Below, in pieces: positions 24,039 through 34,201 of a DNA stretch of 64,000 nt. The translations under genes were made by a program, and so were the position numbers. The DNA is from an uncultured Bacilli bacterium (GTDB lineage Bacteria; Bacillota_I; Bacilli_A; RF39; UBA660): positions 62,001 through 126,000 of the forward strand of contig CAKOYD010000001.1 of NCBI GenBank assembly GCA_934130545.1, written 5' to 3'. Under the pieces are notes generated by a model. It saw only the letters and a program-made list of their open reading frames with translations, had not been told where the DNA came from and ran no database searches. Positions within the stretch are counted from its first letter, which is position 1. Every line of letters starts with the position of its first letter.

Positions 24039-25400
24039 TTATTGTTTTTCTTCTTCAGTATTTTCGTAATAGTAATAACTTTTACCTGAGCTTTTTCTTC
24101 TAGGTACTTTATTTACTATAACTCCAGCTACTTTAGCATTAACGTTAGTTAACATCTTTTTAGTTGATTCTAGTAATTCAATTGGTGCTGAGTTAAGAGA
24201 TGTTACTACGATTGTTCTATCAACAAAGTCTGACATAATTAATGAGTCTGATAAGCCATTTACTGGTGGGCCATCAAAGATAATGTAGTCAAATATTTCT
24301 GATAGTAATGAGATTAATTTAGCTGTTTTTTGAGAATTTAATAGTTCTGATGGATTTGGTGGTACTTTACCACGTGGGATAACATATAAATTATCTATTT
24401 TTGTTTTGAAGACATAATCTTCTAGATTTTCTTCGTCATCTTCTTTGTATGCTAATAAGTTAGATAGACCTATACGATTAGATATTTTAAATATTTTGTT
24501 TACTCTTCCTTTACGCATATCGCAGTCAACTATTAATACTTTTTTATTATTTTGTGCAAATGCTGTTGCTAAATTACTACTAATAAAACTCTTACCTTCA
24601 CTTGGTATTGAACTTGTTATTAAGATAGTCTTTATCTTTTCATCAGCTGATGTAAATTGTAAGTTAGTACGTATAGTTCTTATTTGTTCACTAATTATTT
24701 CTTTTGGATTAGTGGCTACGACCAATTCTTCTTTTAAGTTCCTAGTTTCTTCAACAGAACCTAGAATAGGCATTTGTAAGACTTCTTCTACTTGTTCAAC
24801 ACTTTTAGCAGTTCTATCAAAGTAATATATTACAAAGAAGATTCCTGATGATAATACTAGTCCTAATACTCCACCAATAATACTTGATTTAGCAACATTT
24901 ATATTATATGGTTCATCTTCTTCAATGGCAACATCTAGAATATGAACATTATCTAGGTTATATAGTTCTGGTACTTCAACAGTAAATACTTTGGCAACTA
25001 AGTTAGCAATAATTTTAGCATTTAAGGCATTATTATCTGAAACAGTTATTTTTATTATTTGCGTATTGTTTATTGATGAAACACTTATTTCACTAGCTAG
25101 TTCTTTATATGTATAACTTTCATTTAGTTCTTTTTGAACTTGTTCCAATACTCTTCTACTTTTAATAATTTCTGCATATGTTGATACTAGATTGTTATTA
25201 ATAGATATATCGCTTTGGGTAATACCTGTTCCTTCTTGATTACTTCCTAGGATAACAGTAGTTGATGATTTATACATTGGGATAGTTAAGAATTTAGTAT
25301 AGATACCACCTATTAAGCAACATACTAGTGTGGCTATTATTATATATTTAATTTTATCAATAAAATAATCAAATAGTTCTTTTAAATTAATCTCTTCCAT
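24039..25400 (-). CDS. Fused polysaccharide co-polymerase and tyrosine kinase (CpsC-CpsD / Wzc-like)
   Basis: The 453-residue protein joins a Wzz-type co-polymerase (two membrane helices at about 18-38 and 172-192) to a cytoplasmic BY-kinase. Walker A is SSIPSEGKS (263-271), Walker A' LIVDCD (289-294), Walker B YIIFDGPP, and the C-terminus holds a tyrosine cluster at 442-445. Autophosphorylation there sets capsule chain length with Wzy. In Firmicutes the two parts are usually separate genes; fusion is the Gram-negative plan, though also found in related gut lineages. The partner phosphatase is downstream. Confidence 0.94.
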   Translation of the reverse strand: MEEINLKELFDYFIDKIKYIIIATLVCCLIGGIYTKFLTIPMYKSSTTVILGSNQEGTGITQSDISINNNLVSTYAEIIKSRRVLEQVQKELNESYTYKELASEISVSSINNTQIIKITVSDNNALNAKIIANLVAKVFTVEVPELYNLDNVHILDVAIEEDEPYNINVAKSSIIGGVLGLVLSSGIFFVIYYFDRTAKSVEQVEEVLQMPILGSVEETRNLKEELVVATNPKEIISEQIRTIRTNLQFTSADEKIKTILITSSIPSEGKSFISSNLATAFAQNNKKVLIVDCDMRKGRVNKIFKISNRIGLSNLLAYKEDDEENLEDYVFKTKIDNLYVIPRGKVPPNPSELLNSQKTAKLISLLSEIFDYIIFDGPPVNGLSDSLIMSDFVDRTIVVTSLNSAPIELLESTKKMLTNVNAKVAGVIVNKVPRRKSSGKSYYYYENTEEEKQ

Positions 25401-25453
25401 TTTTACTCCTTCTTTATTATATATTTTAGTATATCATATTTTGATTTTTTTGA

Positions 25454-26896
25454 CTAGTTTTCATTTAATACTTCATTAATTTTATTGGCTGCTTTTTCCA
25501 CACTAGAATAGTCTGGTTCCATAACATATAATAACCAATCAGTACCCATACTATATGTATAATTAGAAGCACCTGTACCTGTTACAGCAATACTTTCAAT
25601 ATTCCATGTTGGCATTTTATCTAGTTGGTATTTTATAAATGAAGTAATCGTGTTAGAGTCAATATCTGTCTGGAATGATCCATCTAGTGTTCTTAAGATA
25701 TCACCATAATTACTTATTAATACTTTTGATTTAGTTATTTTATCGATAATGGCAGTTATTACTTGTTGTTGGTTAGCTCCTCGATGGTTGTCTCCTGTAG
25801 CGTATGAATATCTTTCTCTAGCGTATGCTAAAGCCATAGCGCCATCCATGTGATTCCAACCTTGTTCAATGTATAATTTTTTATTTGTCCAAGGAACAAA
25901 CGCTTGGTCTGAATATATATCTATTCCTTTAATAGCATCTACTACTTTTATTAGAGTATCAAAGTTAACTCTTAGGTAGTGATCAATATTTATTCCATAT
26001 AAATCTTCTAGAGTATTTATACTTTTATCTATACCAAAAATACCAGCGTGAGTTAATTTATCTTTTAATCCAGTAGTACCTGCTAATTGAACATAGTAAT
26101 CTCTTGGTGTATTAACTAATAAGATATGGTTAGTTTTAGGGTTAATAACTGCTAATTGGTTAACATCACTTCTACCTCTTACGGTATTCATATTGCCAAA
26201 TTGATCAATACCACTAATATATAATATAAATGGTTCTTCTAAGATATATAATGGTTCTTCAATAGGTTGTTCTTGATGAGATTTTACTTTTAATTTTATT
26301 GTATATATAACACTTGTTTTATCATTAATATCTTCTATTTCTTCAGATATTAAAGTTAAATAACTTGTTTCTAAAACAATAGCATCTGTTTCATTTTTTA
26401 ATAATTTATTTATTAAAGTATTATATAGTGGTACTTTTTCTTCAGTATAAGTTATTTTACTATCTAGTTCTTTCTTTATATTAGCACTATTATCATCTTC
26501 TAAATAAGTTATATTCTTATTATTTAAATCATTAATGCTTTGATAATTATTTTCTTTTAATACTAGTACAGAATAACTTAATGTATCATACTTATTATGA
26601 ACATTATTTACAAAATTATAGGTATTTATTAAATAATTATATGTAATAAATAAACTACCTATAGATATAATTATTAATAGTATTAAACTTACTATTTTAA
26701 ATCCTATCTTTAGTTTACTTAACGTAATAATTATTAATATTAGTATAATTAATATATATATTCCATAACCAATAAATAGATATTTATCTGGTATAACATT
26801 TAGGCTAAATATATAATAACTAAAAGCTGTTATACATATTAGACATAGTAATATCATTATTATACTTATAATATTAAACACTTTATTTTTTTTCAT
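25454..26896 (-). CDS. LytR-CpsA-Psr (LCP) family wall-polymer ligase
   Basis: LCP enzymes move lipid-linked glycopolymers onto peptidoglycan. The 480-residue protein has three N-terminal membrane helices (about 5-85), an accessory domain, and an LCP domain with the signatures NTPRDYYV, KLTHAGIFGIDKSINTLEDLYGI, RVNFDTLIKVVDAI and AYARERYSY with HRGANQQQVI. I begin at ATG 26896 behind AAGGAG; the upstream in-frame ATG at 26944 has no ribosome site. It is transcribed with the kinase and carries the shared 46-bp element about 145 bp before its start. Confidence 0.93.
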   Translation of the reverse strand: MKKNKVFNIISIIMILLCLICITAFSYYIFSLNVIPDKYLFIGYGIYILIILILIIITLSKLKIGFKIVSLILLIIISIGSLFITYNYLINTYNFVNNVHNKYDTLSYSVLVLKENNYQSINDLNNKNITYLEDDNSANIKKELDSKITYTEEKVPLYNTLINKLLKNETDAIVLETSYLTLISEEIEDINDKTSVIYTIKLKVKSHQEQPIEEPLYILEEPFILYISGIDQFGNMNTVRGRSDVNQLAVINPKTNHILLVNTPRDYYVQLAGTTGLKDKLTHAGIFGIDKSINTLEDLYGINIDHYLRVNFDTLIKVVDAIKGIDIYSDQAFVPWTNKKLYIEQGWNHMDGAMALAYARERYSYATGDNHRGANQQQVITAIIDKITKSKVLISNYGDILRTLDGSFQTDIDSNTITSFIKYQLDKMPTWNIESIAVTGTGASNYTYSMGTDWLLYVMEPDYSSVEKAANKINEVLNEN

Positions 26897-27041
26897 AGTT
26901 CTAAACTCCTTCGCTATATTAATTATACAATATTTACTATTCATTTGTATAGAGATTTTTAACTTGTTATTAAATTTATTAGTTGTGTAATCAATTTTTT
27001 ATTCTTTTGTTTATTTCGTTATTTATAAGTTATGTTACCTC

Positions 27042-27087
27042 TCTACTATTAATATTCCGAGTAAGAAAAGCATTTTACTTCTTTTTT
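27042..27087 (-). promoter_or_regulatory. 46-bp conserved element (copy B) upstream of the LCP-kinase genes
   Basis: Matches 10182-10227 at 38 of 46 positions, including AAAAAAGAAGTAAAA at one end and CGGAATATTA at the other on the minus strand; the variable core keeps a short GTAA/TTAC pairing in both copies. It lies after the ugd terminator, so it is free to act as an independent promoter for the LCP, kinase, KilA-N, phosphatase and regulator genes. Confidence 0.6.
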
Positions 27088-27122
27088 ATTAAATATTTTG
27101 ATATTTAGTAATTGTTTCCGTA

Positions 27123-27163
27123 TATTAAGAAAACAGAGATTAATCTTTAAAAGTATTAATCTC
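27123..27163 (-). terminator. Terminator of the capsule biosynthesis operon, after ugd
   Basis: On the minus strand GAGATTAAT / ATTAATCTC form a perfect 9-bp stem followed by TGTTTTCTTA. The stem includes the last codons of ugd. Confidence 0.78.
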
Positions 27164-28325
27164 TTGTATAAATATCTCTTGTGTATACTTTATCTATTTC
27201 ATCTGCTAATTCTTCATCATATCTATTGGCAATTATAACATCAGAATTATTTTTAAAGTTATCTAGAGAATGTTCTACCTTTAGGCCTTCAAATTCATCA
27301 GTTTTTAGTGTTGGTTCATAGATAATTACTTCAACATCTTTTTCTTTTATTAAATTAATTACACTTTGAATAGCACTAGCTCTAAAGTTGTCTGAACCTG
27401 CTTTCATTGTTAATCGATATATCCCTACTGTTTTAGGCTTTTTAGCTAAAATCATATCTGCGATATGTTTCTTTCTTATATCATTAGAATCCACTATTGC
27501 TTTAATCATTGTTTGTGGGACATCTTTGTAGTTAGCTAATAATTGTTTAGTGTCTTTGGGTAGGCAATAACCACCATAACCAAAACTTGGATTATTATAA
27601 TATGTACCAATTCTTGGATCTAAACATACTCCATCAATAATATCTTTAGTATTTAAACCTTTTAATTCAGCATAAGTATCTAATTCATTAAAATATGATA
27701 CTCTAAGGGCTAAATAAGTATTAGCAAATAATTTTACTGCTTCAGCTTCTGTTGAATTCATATACTTAATTGTTATATCTTCTTTAATAGCGCCTTCTGA
27801 AAGTAAATGGGCAAATTCTTCGGCTCTCTTACTCTTTTCGCCAACAATAATTCTTGATGGGAATAGATTATCATATAGTGCTTTACCTTCTCTTAGAAAT
27901 TCTGGTGAAAAGAAGATATTATCAATATTATATTTTTCTTTCATGTTATTTATGAAACCTACTGGTATAGTTGATTTAACAACCATTACTATGTTAGGAT
28001 CATTCATATCTTTAACTTTTTGAATTATATCTTCAACTGATGATGTATCAAAGAAATGTGATTTTTCATCATAGTTAGTTGGAGTACTAATTATTACAAA
28101 TCTTGCTCCAGTAAATGCCTCTTTATAATCTAATGTGGCCTTTAAATTTAAATCTTTTTCTTTGAAATATTTTTCAATATATTCATCCCGTATAGGACTT
28201 ATCCTTTTATTTATTTTTTCTACTTTTTCCGGTATAACATCTAGTGCATATACCTCATTTTTTTGGCTAAGTAATGTGGCTAATGATAAACCTACATAAC
28301 CTGTGCCTGCTACTGCTATTTTCAT
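27156..28325 (-). CDS. ugd: UDP-glucose 6-dehydrogenase
   Basis: The enzyme oxidises UDP-glucose to UDP-glucuronate with two NAD+. The 389-residue protein has the Rossmann motif GTGYVGLS at the N-terminus, SPEFLREG, and the catalytic cysteine in [11 protein letters not shown]. Length matches Streptococcus HasB-type enzymes. Its product feeds the uronate epimerase further upstream in the same operon, which argues that the capsule contains glucuronate or galacturonate. Confidence 0.97.
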   Translation of the reverse strand: MKIAVAGTGYVGLSLATLLSQKNEVYALDVIPEKVEKINKRISPIRDEYIEKYFKEKDLNLKATLDYKEAFTGARFVIISTPTNYDEKSHFFDTSSVEDIIQKVKDMNDPNIVMVVKSTIPVGFINNMKEKYNIDNIFFSPEFLREGKALYDNLFPSRIIVGEKSKRAEEFAHLLSEGAIKEDITIKYMNSTEAEAVKLFANTYLALRVSYFNELDTYAELKGLNTKDIIDGVCLDPRIGTYYNNPSFGYGGYCLPKDTKQLLANYKDVPQTMIKAIVDSNDIRKKHIADMILAKKPKTVGIYRLTMKAGSDNFRASAIQSVINLIKEKDVEVIIYEPTLKTDEFEGLKVEHSLDNFKNNSDVIIANRYDEELADEIDKVYTRDIYTRD

Positions 28326-28361
28326 TGTTTATTACCTCTTTCTTTTTTATATAACAAGCAA

Positions 28362-29501
28362 TTATTTTATTTTTAATTTTTTATATACCTTTCTAACTAT
28401 TTTTTTTAATAATGATGGTTTTTTTATATATTTTTTTGCCAATCTATTAAATTTCATATTATTAATATCTTTAAAAAACAGTTCTCTATTTTTATTTAAT
28501 TTAGAACTTTGAACATATGCAGAATTGTATTTTATTATATCATTTAATTCAACTTTCTCATAATTGCAATATTTTTTTATTTTTTCAAAAATGTTTTCTC
28601 CTTTTTTGGTATTGATTATAACAGCTGAAACTCCTTTATCGTCATTATATTTATTTTTAACCTTATCAATTCCCCAAAAATCCGCTAATGTAATATCTGA
28701 ATTTCTATATTTTTTTTTAAAAATACAGTTGTAACAAGAATCTCTCAAACATAAATCATCCAAAAAAACATTCATAAAGGAATCATCTTTGTAGCATTTA
28801 CAATATATTTTCGATTTGAATGAAATTTTCATTTGATACAAAGACCATCCATGATCTTTATTTCGAAATGAAATATTTTTAATATCGCCATATTTATTTT
28901 TTTGATATTCCAAATACTTTCTCCAAACTTTTGGTGAGGGTACACCATGGCATATAATATCTTGAGTATATAGATTACTGTAATCTTTTTTTAAAAATAG
29001 TTTTAACCCTTCTATTTGACACGATGTTCCTGTAAATAAGACCGTTTTCCCATCATCAAGAAAGTTTTTTGCTTGAATAAAAGATTTCCCGATATTACTC
29101 TGAACATATTTTGAGCCTTGCATTTTTTTTAAATCGTCAACGTTGTCTATGTATGAATGAACAATATTATAATCCTTATCAAAAACCGCACCAAATACAA
29201 TACCATTATTTTTTAATATTTCTTTTGCAAGTAATGTAAATACTCCTCCTGATGATGATTCAAGTCTTTCATTGTCATTTTTATTTATAACGCACCATGA
29301 GCTTATAATTTTTCCATCATTTGAGGGGATTAACATTGGACATGTTTTCTCGCATATTTTGCAATTAATGCATTTTGATTTATCAATTTTAGGATACCTA
29401 AACCCATATTCATCTTCTATCATTGTGATAGCACCACGAGGACATGAATTATAACATGCCTGACAGCCACAACATTTTTCTCTTTGTTTGATGTCAATCA
29501 T
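28362..29501 (-). CDS. FrhB-like Fe-S oxidoreductase of the capsule locus (polysaccharide-type Coenzyme F420 hydrogenase beta family)
   Basis: The 379-residue protein starts with two ferredoxin-type 4Fe-4S motifs (CCGCQACYNSCP and CINCKICEKTCP) followed by FrhB N- and C-terminal domains, with further cysteines in LCLRDSCYNCIF. Proteins of this type occur beside pyruvyltransferases in many capsule loci and probably reduce or modify a sugar; the reaction is not established. It overlaps the flippase gene by 4 bp. Confidence 0.85.
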   Translation of the reverse strand: MIDIKQREKCCGCQACYNSCPRGAITMIEDEYGFRYPKIDKSKCINCKICEKTCPMLIPSNDGKIISSWCVINKNDNERLESSSGGVFTLLAKEILKNNGIVFGAVFDKDYNIVHSYIDNVDDLKKMQGSKYVQSNIGKSFIQAKNFLDDGKTVLFTGTSCQIEGLKLFLKKDYSNLYTQDIICHGVPSPKVWRKYLEYQKNKYGDIKNISFRNKDHGWSLYQMKISFKSKIYCKCYKDDSFMNVFLDDLCLRDSCYNCIFKKKYRNSDITLADFWGIDKVKNKYNDDKGVSAVIINTKKGENIFEKIKKYCNYEKVELNDIIKYNSAYVQSSKLNKNRELFFKDINNMKFNRLAKKYIKKPSLLKKIVRKVYKKLKIK

Positions 29502-31027
29502 TCTTTCACCTTCTTTAACATAACCTTTTTAAAAATTTTTTGAATTATGAATTTTTCATACGAATTCATTACAAAATTATAAGCAGTTATTAAATACATT
29601 ATTATATATAAACCACCGTAAAGTATTATATCAGCCCAATTATTAAAGAAGTATAATTTTTTTATTAATATAATCAATAATAATGGAATTACTAGTCTTA
29701 TAATCATAGAAAAAATTTGTTTCCAAAATTCTATTATATTTATTTTTGCTTTTAACTGATAATATATATTCATAATTATAATATTTCCAATAGTTAATGA
29801 TAATGCAGTACCAATTGCTGATCCTATTTCTCCATAATTCTTTGCTAACGGAATACTTAACAATATATTTCCAATTGCTACAAATGAATATAGAATACTC
29901 CTAAATTTATGAATATTTTTGGCTTGCAATATTGATATTCCTAAATTTTGTATTAATGGGATAGATAATGGAATTATTAAGAATAAAGATACATAATATG
30001 CACTACTGTACTCACTTCCAACCCATAAATTAAAAAATTGTTTGCCGAATACTATTAATCCTGTTGTCATTAAAAATACAATGTATAATTGCAAGCGCCC
30101 AACCTTAATAAATTCGTCTGACATTTCTTTATCACTACAATTTGCTGCTATCATTTTTGATACCTTTGGAAATAAAATACCACTAATTGCCGTCGACAAT
30201 TTTATAAATAAATCATTTATTCTGGCTGCAACTGCATAACATGATACAGCAGTTGTTCCAACATATATTCCTAAAATAGTTTGGTCAACACTCCAATTAA
30301 TTCTGTCAACTATAATATTTAAAAATATATAAAAAGAGTAACTAAAAATTGCTTTAAATAATGGTTTATCAATCTTTGAAAATTTCACTTTTATTTTTAA
30401 TTTTTTCTCGCAATATATATAATTACTATATAATACAAACATATTACCAATTGTTGTAACTAGTGATAATGTCACAGATTTTCCTCCAATAAACAGCATC
30501 GGTATCATAATTAAAGGCAGTATTAATGTATGCATTATTGAAATTATTTTTTGAAAAGTAAATTTTTCGTATGCTTTTATTATAGAACCATATACACCCA
30601 TAGGAAATGTAATTGCTAAATTAAACGACAGAATTAATATCATTATTTTCATTTTTGAAATTTCTTCTATAGTCATTGATGATGAGAACAATAATGGTGT
30701 TAAAAAATATATAACTATACCTAGTACAAAGGTTATAAATCCGATTACAGTAAATATTTTTAAAAACATACCTTGAAGTTGCTGTTCTTCTTTTTCTTTC
30801 CCTTGAGCTTTGTATTTTGCCGTATACATTATAATTGCATCCCCAAATCCAAAATCTAAAACTGTAAGATACGATATGATAGATGCAACTATGGAATATA
30901 ACCCATATTCGCTACTACCAAGCCTTTTTATTAAAAATGGAGTGTATAATAGTTGTATTACTGTTGACATAAATATAGATAAATATGATAAAATTGCGCC
31001 ATTTTTTCTTTCCACTTGTGCCTTCAT
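29498..31027 (-). CDS. Wzx-type polysaccharide flippase
   Basis: The protein of 509 residues is of the MATE/MVF superfamily with 12-14 predicted membrane helices. It opens with a charged KAQVERKNGAILSYLSI segment typical of polysaccharide-transport (PST) exporters. It moves lipid-linked repeat units across the membrane to Wzy. I take ATG 31027; the GTG at 31036 overlaps the only ribosome-like AAAGAAAG. Confidence 0.93.
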   Translation of the reverse strand: MKAQVERKNGAILSYLSIFMSTVIQLLYTPFLIKRLGSSEYGLYSIVASIISYLTVLDFGFGDAIIMYTAKYKAQGKEKEEQQLQGMFLKIFTVIGFITFVLGIVIYFLTPLLFSSSMTIEEISKMKIMILILSFNLAITFPMGVYGSIIKAYEKFTFQKIISIMHTLILPLIMIPMLFIGGKSVTLSLVTTIGNMFVLYSNYIYCEKKLKIKVKFSKIDKPLFKAIFSYSFYIFLNIIVDRINWSVDQTILGIYVGTTAVSCYAVAARINDLFIKLSTAISGILFPKVSKMIAANCSDKEMSDEFIKVGRLQLYIVFLMTTGLIVFGKQFFNLWVGSEYSSAYYVSLFLIIPLSIPLIQNLGISILQAKNIHKFRSILYSFVAIGNILLSIPLAKNYGEIGSAIGTALSLTIGNIIIMNIYYQLKAKINIIEFWKQIFSMIIRLVIPLLLIILIKKLYFFNNWADIILYGGLYIIMYLITAYNFVMNSYEKFIIQKIFKKVMLKKVKE

Positions 31028-31028
31028 T

Positions 31029-32132
31029 CTAATCACTTTCTTTCATTATGTATTTATCTAAGTATTGTTTGCTTTTTTGACGTTCTTTATCTAAAATATC
31101 ATCAGTTTTATTAAAATCAACTTTTTCATATTTTTTTATTATTCCACCGGTATAATATTGGGACATTAAATTAAATTTATTTAATAATGTGCTTATTCTA
31201 CTATTCATATTGTTATGTTTTCCTTCCCTATCAGCTACTAAGAAGGGTGTTTTAAAAAGTATCGCAAACACTGCTGAATGAAATGAATCAGTAAAAATAA
31301 ATTTTGCATTTCTTTCTAAATATAAAAATTCACTAGGTCCACAGTTATTATATTTGCTTTCTCTATCTGATATATCGATTAATTCGTAATTATTGTCATT
31401 TGCATATTTTTTTATTTCATCAATAAATTGCGTATTTTTATTACCTAAAAAGTAACATAATATATATTGCTTTTTTGTCATGTTTTTTGGCTTTATCATA
31501 TGGGTTTTCCATTCTTCTTCGGTTAGAAGCATCGTTGGATCAACTAGTACCGGTGCATTCTTCCCTAATAGTTTTTTAATTATGTCACTACCACTGCTTT
31601 CTCTGACTGAAATTCCATTAAATGACTTAAGTGCTTTTTGATATATTTGTTGCTGTTCCTCTGTCAATTCGTCAATGCCGAATGAAGCCGCATATGAAAG
31701 TTTTATTTTGTTTTTTAAATTAATATTTAATAAATTAATTTTATTTGTACCTCCGTAATTTGGATTCCAAATTTGATCTGATCCAACAATGTAGTAATCA
31801 TATTTTCTTATTGAATTATTGTGATATTTGGTATATACATATTTTGTTCTATTAATTTTTGAATCAAATTTTTTAAAATTATTTTGTTTTCCTTTGTTAT
31901 CATTTTTGTCATATCCAAGCAAAATATTATTTGAATATTTTAATTTATTTACTATATATTTTTTTACAAATTTTAAATAGCTAGTTAAGTTTTCATTATT
32001 TAATTGCTGATAATTTATTAATGTTTCAACATCTAGATTATATTTTTTTAAAATCTCTTGTAATGCGTAATTTTGTAATTTATTTCCGTAATTTGTATTT
32101 GCATATAAAGTTACTATTAGGGCTTTTTTCAT
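31029..32132 (-). CDS. Polysaccharide pyruvyltransferase family protein
   Basis: The 367-residue protein begins KKALIVTLYANTNYGNKLQNYALQ and has YYIVGSDQIWNPNYGG, SVRESSGSDIIKK and FTDSFHSAVFAIL, the conserved blocks of CsaB/GumL-type ketal pyruvyltransferases. The family transfers pyruvate from PEP onto hydroxyl groups of a sugar, giving a negative ketal. It lies between an ATP-grasp gene and the flippase. Confidence 0.93.
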   Translation of the reverse strand: MKKALIVTLYANTNYGNKLQNYALQEILKKYNLDVETLINYQQLNNENLTSYLKFVKKYIVNKLKYSNNILLGYDKNDNKGKQNNFKKFDSKINRTKYVYTKYHNNSIRKYDYYIVGSDQIWNPNYGGTNKINLLNINLKNKIKLSYAASFGIDELTEEQQQIYQKALKSFNGISVRESSGSDIIKKLLGKNAPVLVDPTMLLTEEEWKTHMIKPKNMTKKQYILCYFLGNKNTQFIDEIKKYANDNNYELIDISDRESKYNNCGPSEFLYLERNAKFIFTDSFHSAVFAILFKTPFLVADREGKHNNMNSRISTLLNKFNLMSQYYTGGIIKKYEKVDFNKTDDILDKERQKSKQYLDKYIMKESD

Positions 32133-32136
32133 TTCA

Positions 32137-33279
32137 TCATCTTCTTCCGTATAAATGTTTTTTTCTATCTTTTATTTCTGTTTTCTGCATAGTTGAAATC
32201 CATTGTAATATTTCTTCAGTATTATTCCCAAACGCGGGCATTCCACTTGATAATTGAGATAACCATATACTACCACCATTGACATTTATTTCTATCAAAA
32301 CAACTTCACCATTTTCGTCAATTGTTACATCCCAATTTAAAACACCAACATTGGGTAATTTTTTATGCATTTCAATGCATTTATTTAATGCTATTGGAAA
32401 AAGTTCTATTTTATTTTCTTTAAATTTATAAAATGAGTCTGGGTGCCCGTAATATTCCTTTTTAAATTCTGTAAATGCTTTTTCATGAAACTGACCATCG
32501 TCATGAATATGTATAAAAATTCCGCCAGCATGTGCGTTATCTACAAATGAGCCGTTTCTCCCAATCCTCATTAAACATGGGCAATGATATATATCATTTT
32601 TCCATCTATATGTAATTATTCTAAATGTATTAACACTTGTAGGATTGATTTTTGATATTGTATCATGACATTTTATTATTTTTTGAATAATAAAATTGTC
32701 TCCAATTGTTTCAAGCATATGCTCTATTCTTTTACTTGATATTATATCAATACCATTTTTAATATTCATAATTGCACACCCATTGCCACTGTCTGTATCA
32801 GTAGAAATTTTGAAAAAAACTTCACCTATATCTTTTAATATTAAAATTGCTTGATTTCTATCTATAATTTGGTCGTCACAATTCATATAAATTCCACTTT
32901 GACATGATACTATTTTGTCTGGGATTTTAACATCTAAATATTTTCTTATCATATAAAGGTTATTTTTATCTTCTAGAAATTTTGAAAATGCTTTATCATT
33001 ATTCATATATTTTTCAAAATATGGAATATAAAGTAATTCAGGAAAATATTTTACATCGAATCTGTTGCTAAATGCATAATTGTGCATATGCCAAAAATAA
33101 GGAATCTTTTTCCCATAATTTTTTTTATAAAAAACATCTATTTCTTTTTTTTGTTTTTGAGATAGTTTATAAGAGTTGTATATTTTTTTTCTTCTTTTAT
33201 CTTTTATTTTTCTTATTTCAATTCTTTTAGCTTTTATCTCTTGAATTTTGTCAATCATATTTTTTATTTTTTCTTTCAT
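32137..33279 (-). CDS. ATP-grasp ligase of the sugar-transfer-associated family
   Basis: The 380-residue protein starts with a basic helix and then shows the ATP-grasp pattern: VFFKISTDTDSGNGC for ATP binding, NFIIQKII, SVNTFRIITYRW and GVLNWDVTIDENGEVVLIEINVNGG with the metal-binding E-x-N. The family occurs in capsule loci and is thought to make an amide or ester bond between a carboxylate and an amine or sugar. It is the third ATP-grasp gene of this operon. AAGGAG precedes its start; the gene overlaps the preceding glycosyltransferase by 29 bp. Confidence 0.86.
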   Translation of the reverse strand: MKEKIKNMIDKIQEIKAKRIEIRKIKDKRRKKIYNSYKLSQKQKKEIDVFYKKNYGKKIPYFWHMHNYAFSNRFDVKYFPELLYIPYFEKYMNNDKAFSKFLEDKNNLYMIRKYLDVKIPDKIVSCQSGIYMNCDDQIIDRNQAILILKDIGEVFFKISTDTDSGNGCAIMNIKNGIDIISSKRIEHMLETIGDNFIIQKIIKCHDTISKINPTSVNTFRIITYRWKNDIYHCPCLMRIGRNGSFVDNAHAGGIFIHIHDDGQFHEKAFTEFKKEYYGHPDSFYKFKENKIELFPIALNKCIEMHKKLPNVGVLNWDVTIDENGEVVLIEINVNGGSIWLSQLSSGMPAFGNNTEEILQWISTMQKTEIKDRKKHLYGRR

Positions 33280-34201
33280 ATACTTTCTCCTTATTTTTTA
33301 AAATTTTTTTATAAACTATTTTTTTTATTATATTATTGTCATTTAATTTTATATTATTTTCTACCAATAATTGTTTTAAATCGTTTAGTTTAGATTTTAA
33401 TTTTGGTGAATTATATTCTTGATTGTTTTTTATGATTCTTAGTTTATTAGAAAAATAAATATTACTTGCCCTGCTTAATAGGCTTATCTTTAACGAATTA
33501 CTTTTCAATTTATTATATATATCTATTATTATTTCAATTGCTTTTATCTCTTTTTCTTCGGATGTTTTTGATGATAACGAGTTTGAGTTTTTTTCATGAA
33601 AGATTGTATAAAAACATTCTTTTTTATATTCTGCAATTTTGCAATTATCCAAATAGATGTATGTTGTATACAAATCTTCAAATACATATGATTCAATAAA
33701 CATATCATCATTTAAAATTGATGATTTAAATATTTTTGCACCTAATCCGGGTCTTATAATATCATTTATTTCATCTATTTCAAAAATTCCCTCTTTCATT
33801 TTAACAAATCCGGGTATTGTATTTTTTTGCTGTTCAACAATATCAAGTCTGTCAAAAAATAAAACGTCTATCTCGTTATTATTAAATGTATCATTTATTT
33901 TATCTAAAACTGTGTCATTTGTAATCCAGTCATCACTGTCTATAAAAAATATTAATTCTCCACTTGATTCTTGATATCCTATTTTTCTTGAAAATCCTGG
34001 GCCAGAATTTTCTTTATTAATTAATTTTATTCTTTTATCTTTTTGTTCAAGTTCTTTTAATATACTTAAAGTATTATCCGTTGAACCGTCATTCACAAGA
34101 ATTAACTCCCAATTTGTATATGTTTGATTAATTACTGAATTGTATAAATTATAGATATATTTTTCAGCATTGTATACAGGCACAATTATACTAATTTTCA
34201 T
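33251..34201 (-). CDS. Glycosyltransferase family 2
   Basis: The 316-residue protein begins KISIIVPVYNAEKYI and has NWELILVNDGSTDNT and the metal-binding FFIDSDDW, the marks of a GT-A fold family 2 inverting transferase. It should add one sugar to the lipid-linked unit on the cytoplasmic face. I start at ATG 34201, 7 bp after AGGTGAT; the GTG at 34213 is weaker. The last 60 residues are basic. Confidence 0.93.
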   Translation of the reverse strand: MKISIIVPVYNAEKYIYNLYNSVINQTYTNWELILVNDGSTDNTLSILKELEQKDKRIKLINKENSGPGFSRKIGYQESSGELIFFIDSDDWITNDTVLDKINDTFNNNEIDVLFFDRLDIVEQQKNTIPGFVKMKEGIFEIDEINDIIRPGLGAKIFKSSILNDDMFIESYVFEDLYTTYIYLDNCKIAEYKKECFYTIFHEKNSNSLSSKTSEEKEIKAIEIIIDIYNKLKSNSLKISLLSRASNIYFSNKLRIIKNNQEYNSPKLKSKLNDLKQLLVENNIKLNDNNIIKKIVYKKILKNKEKVYERKNKKYD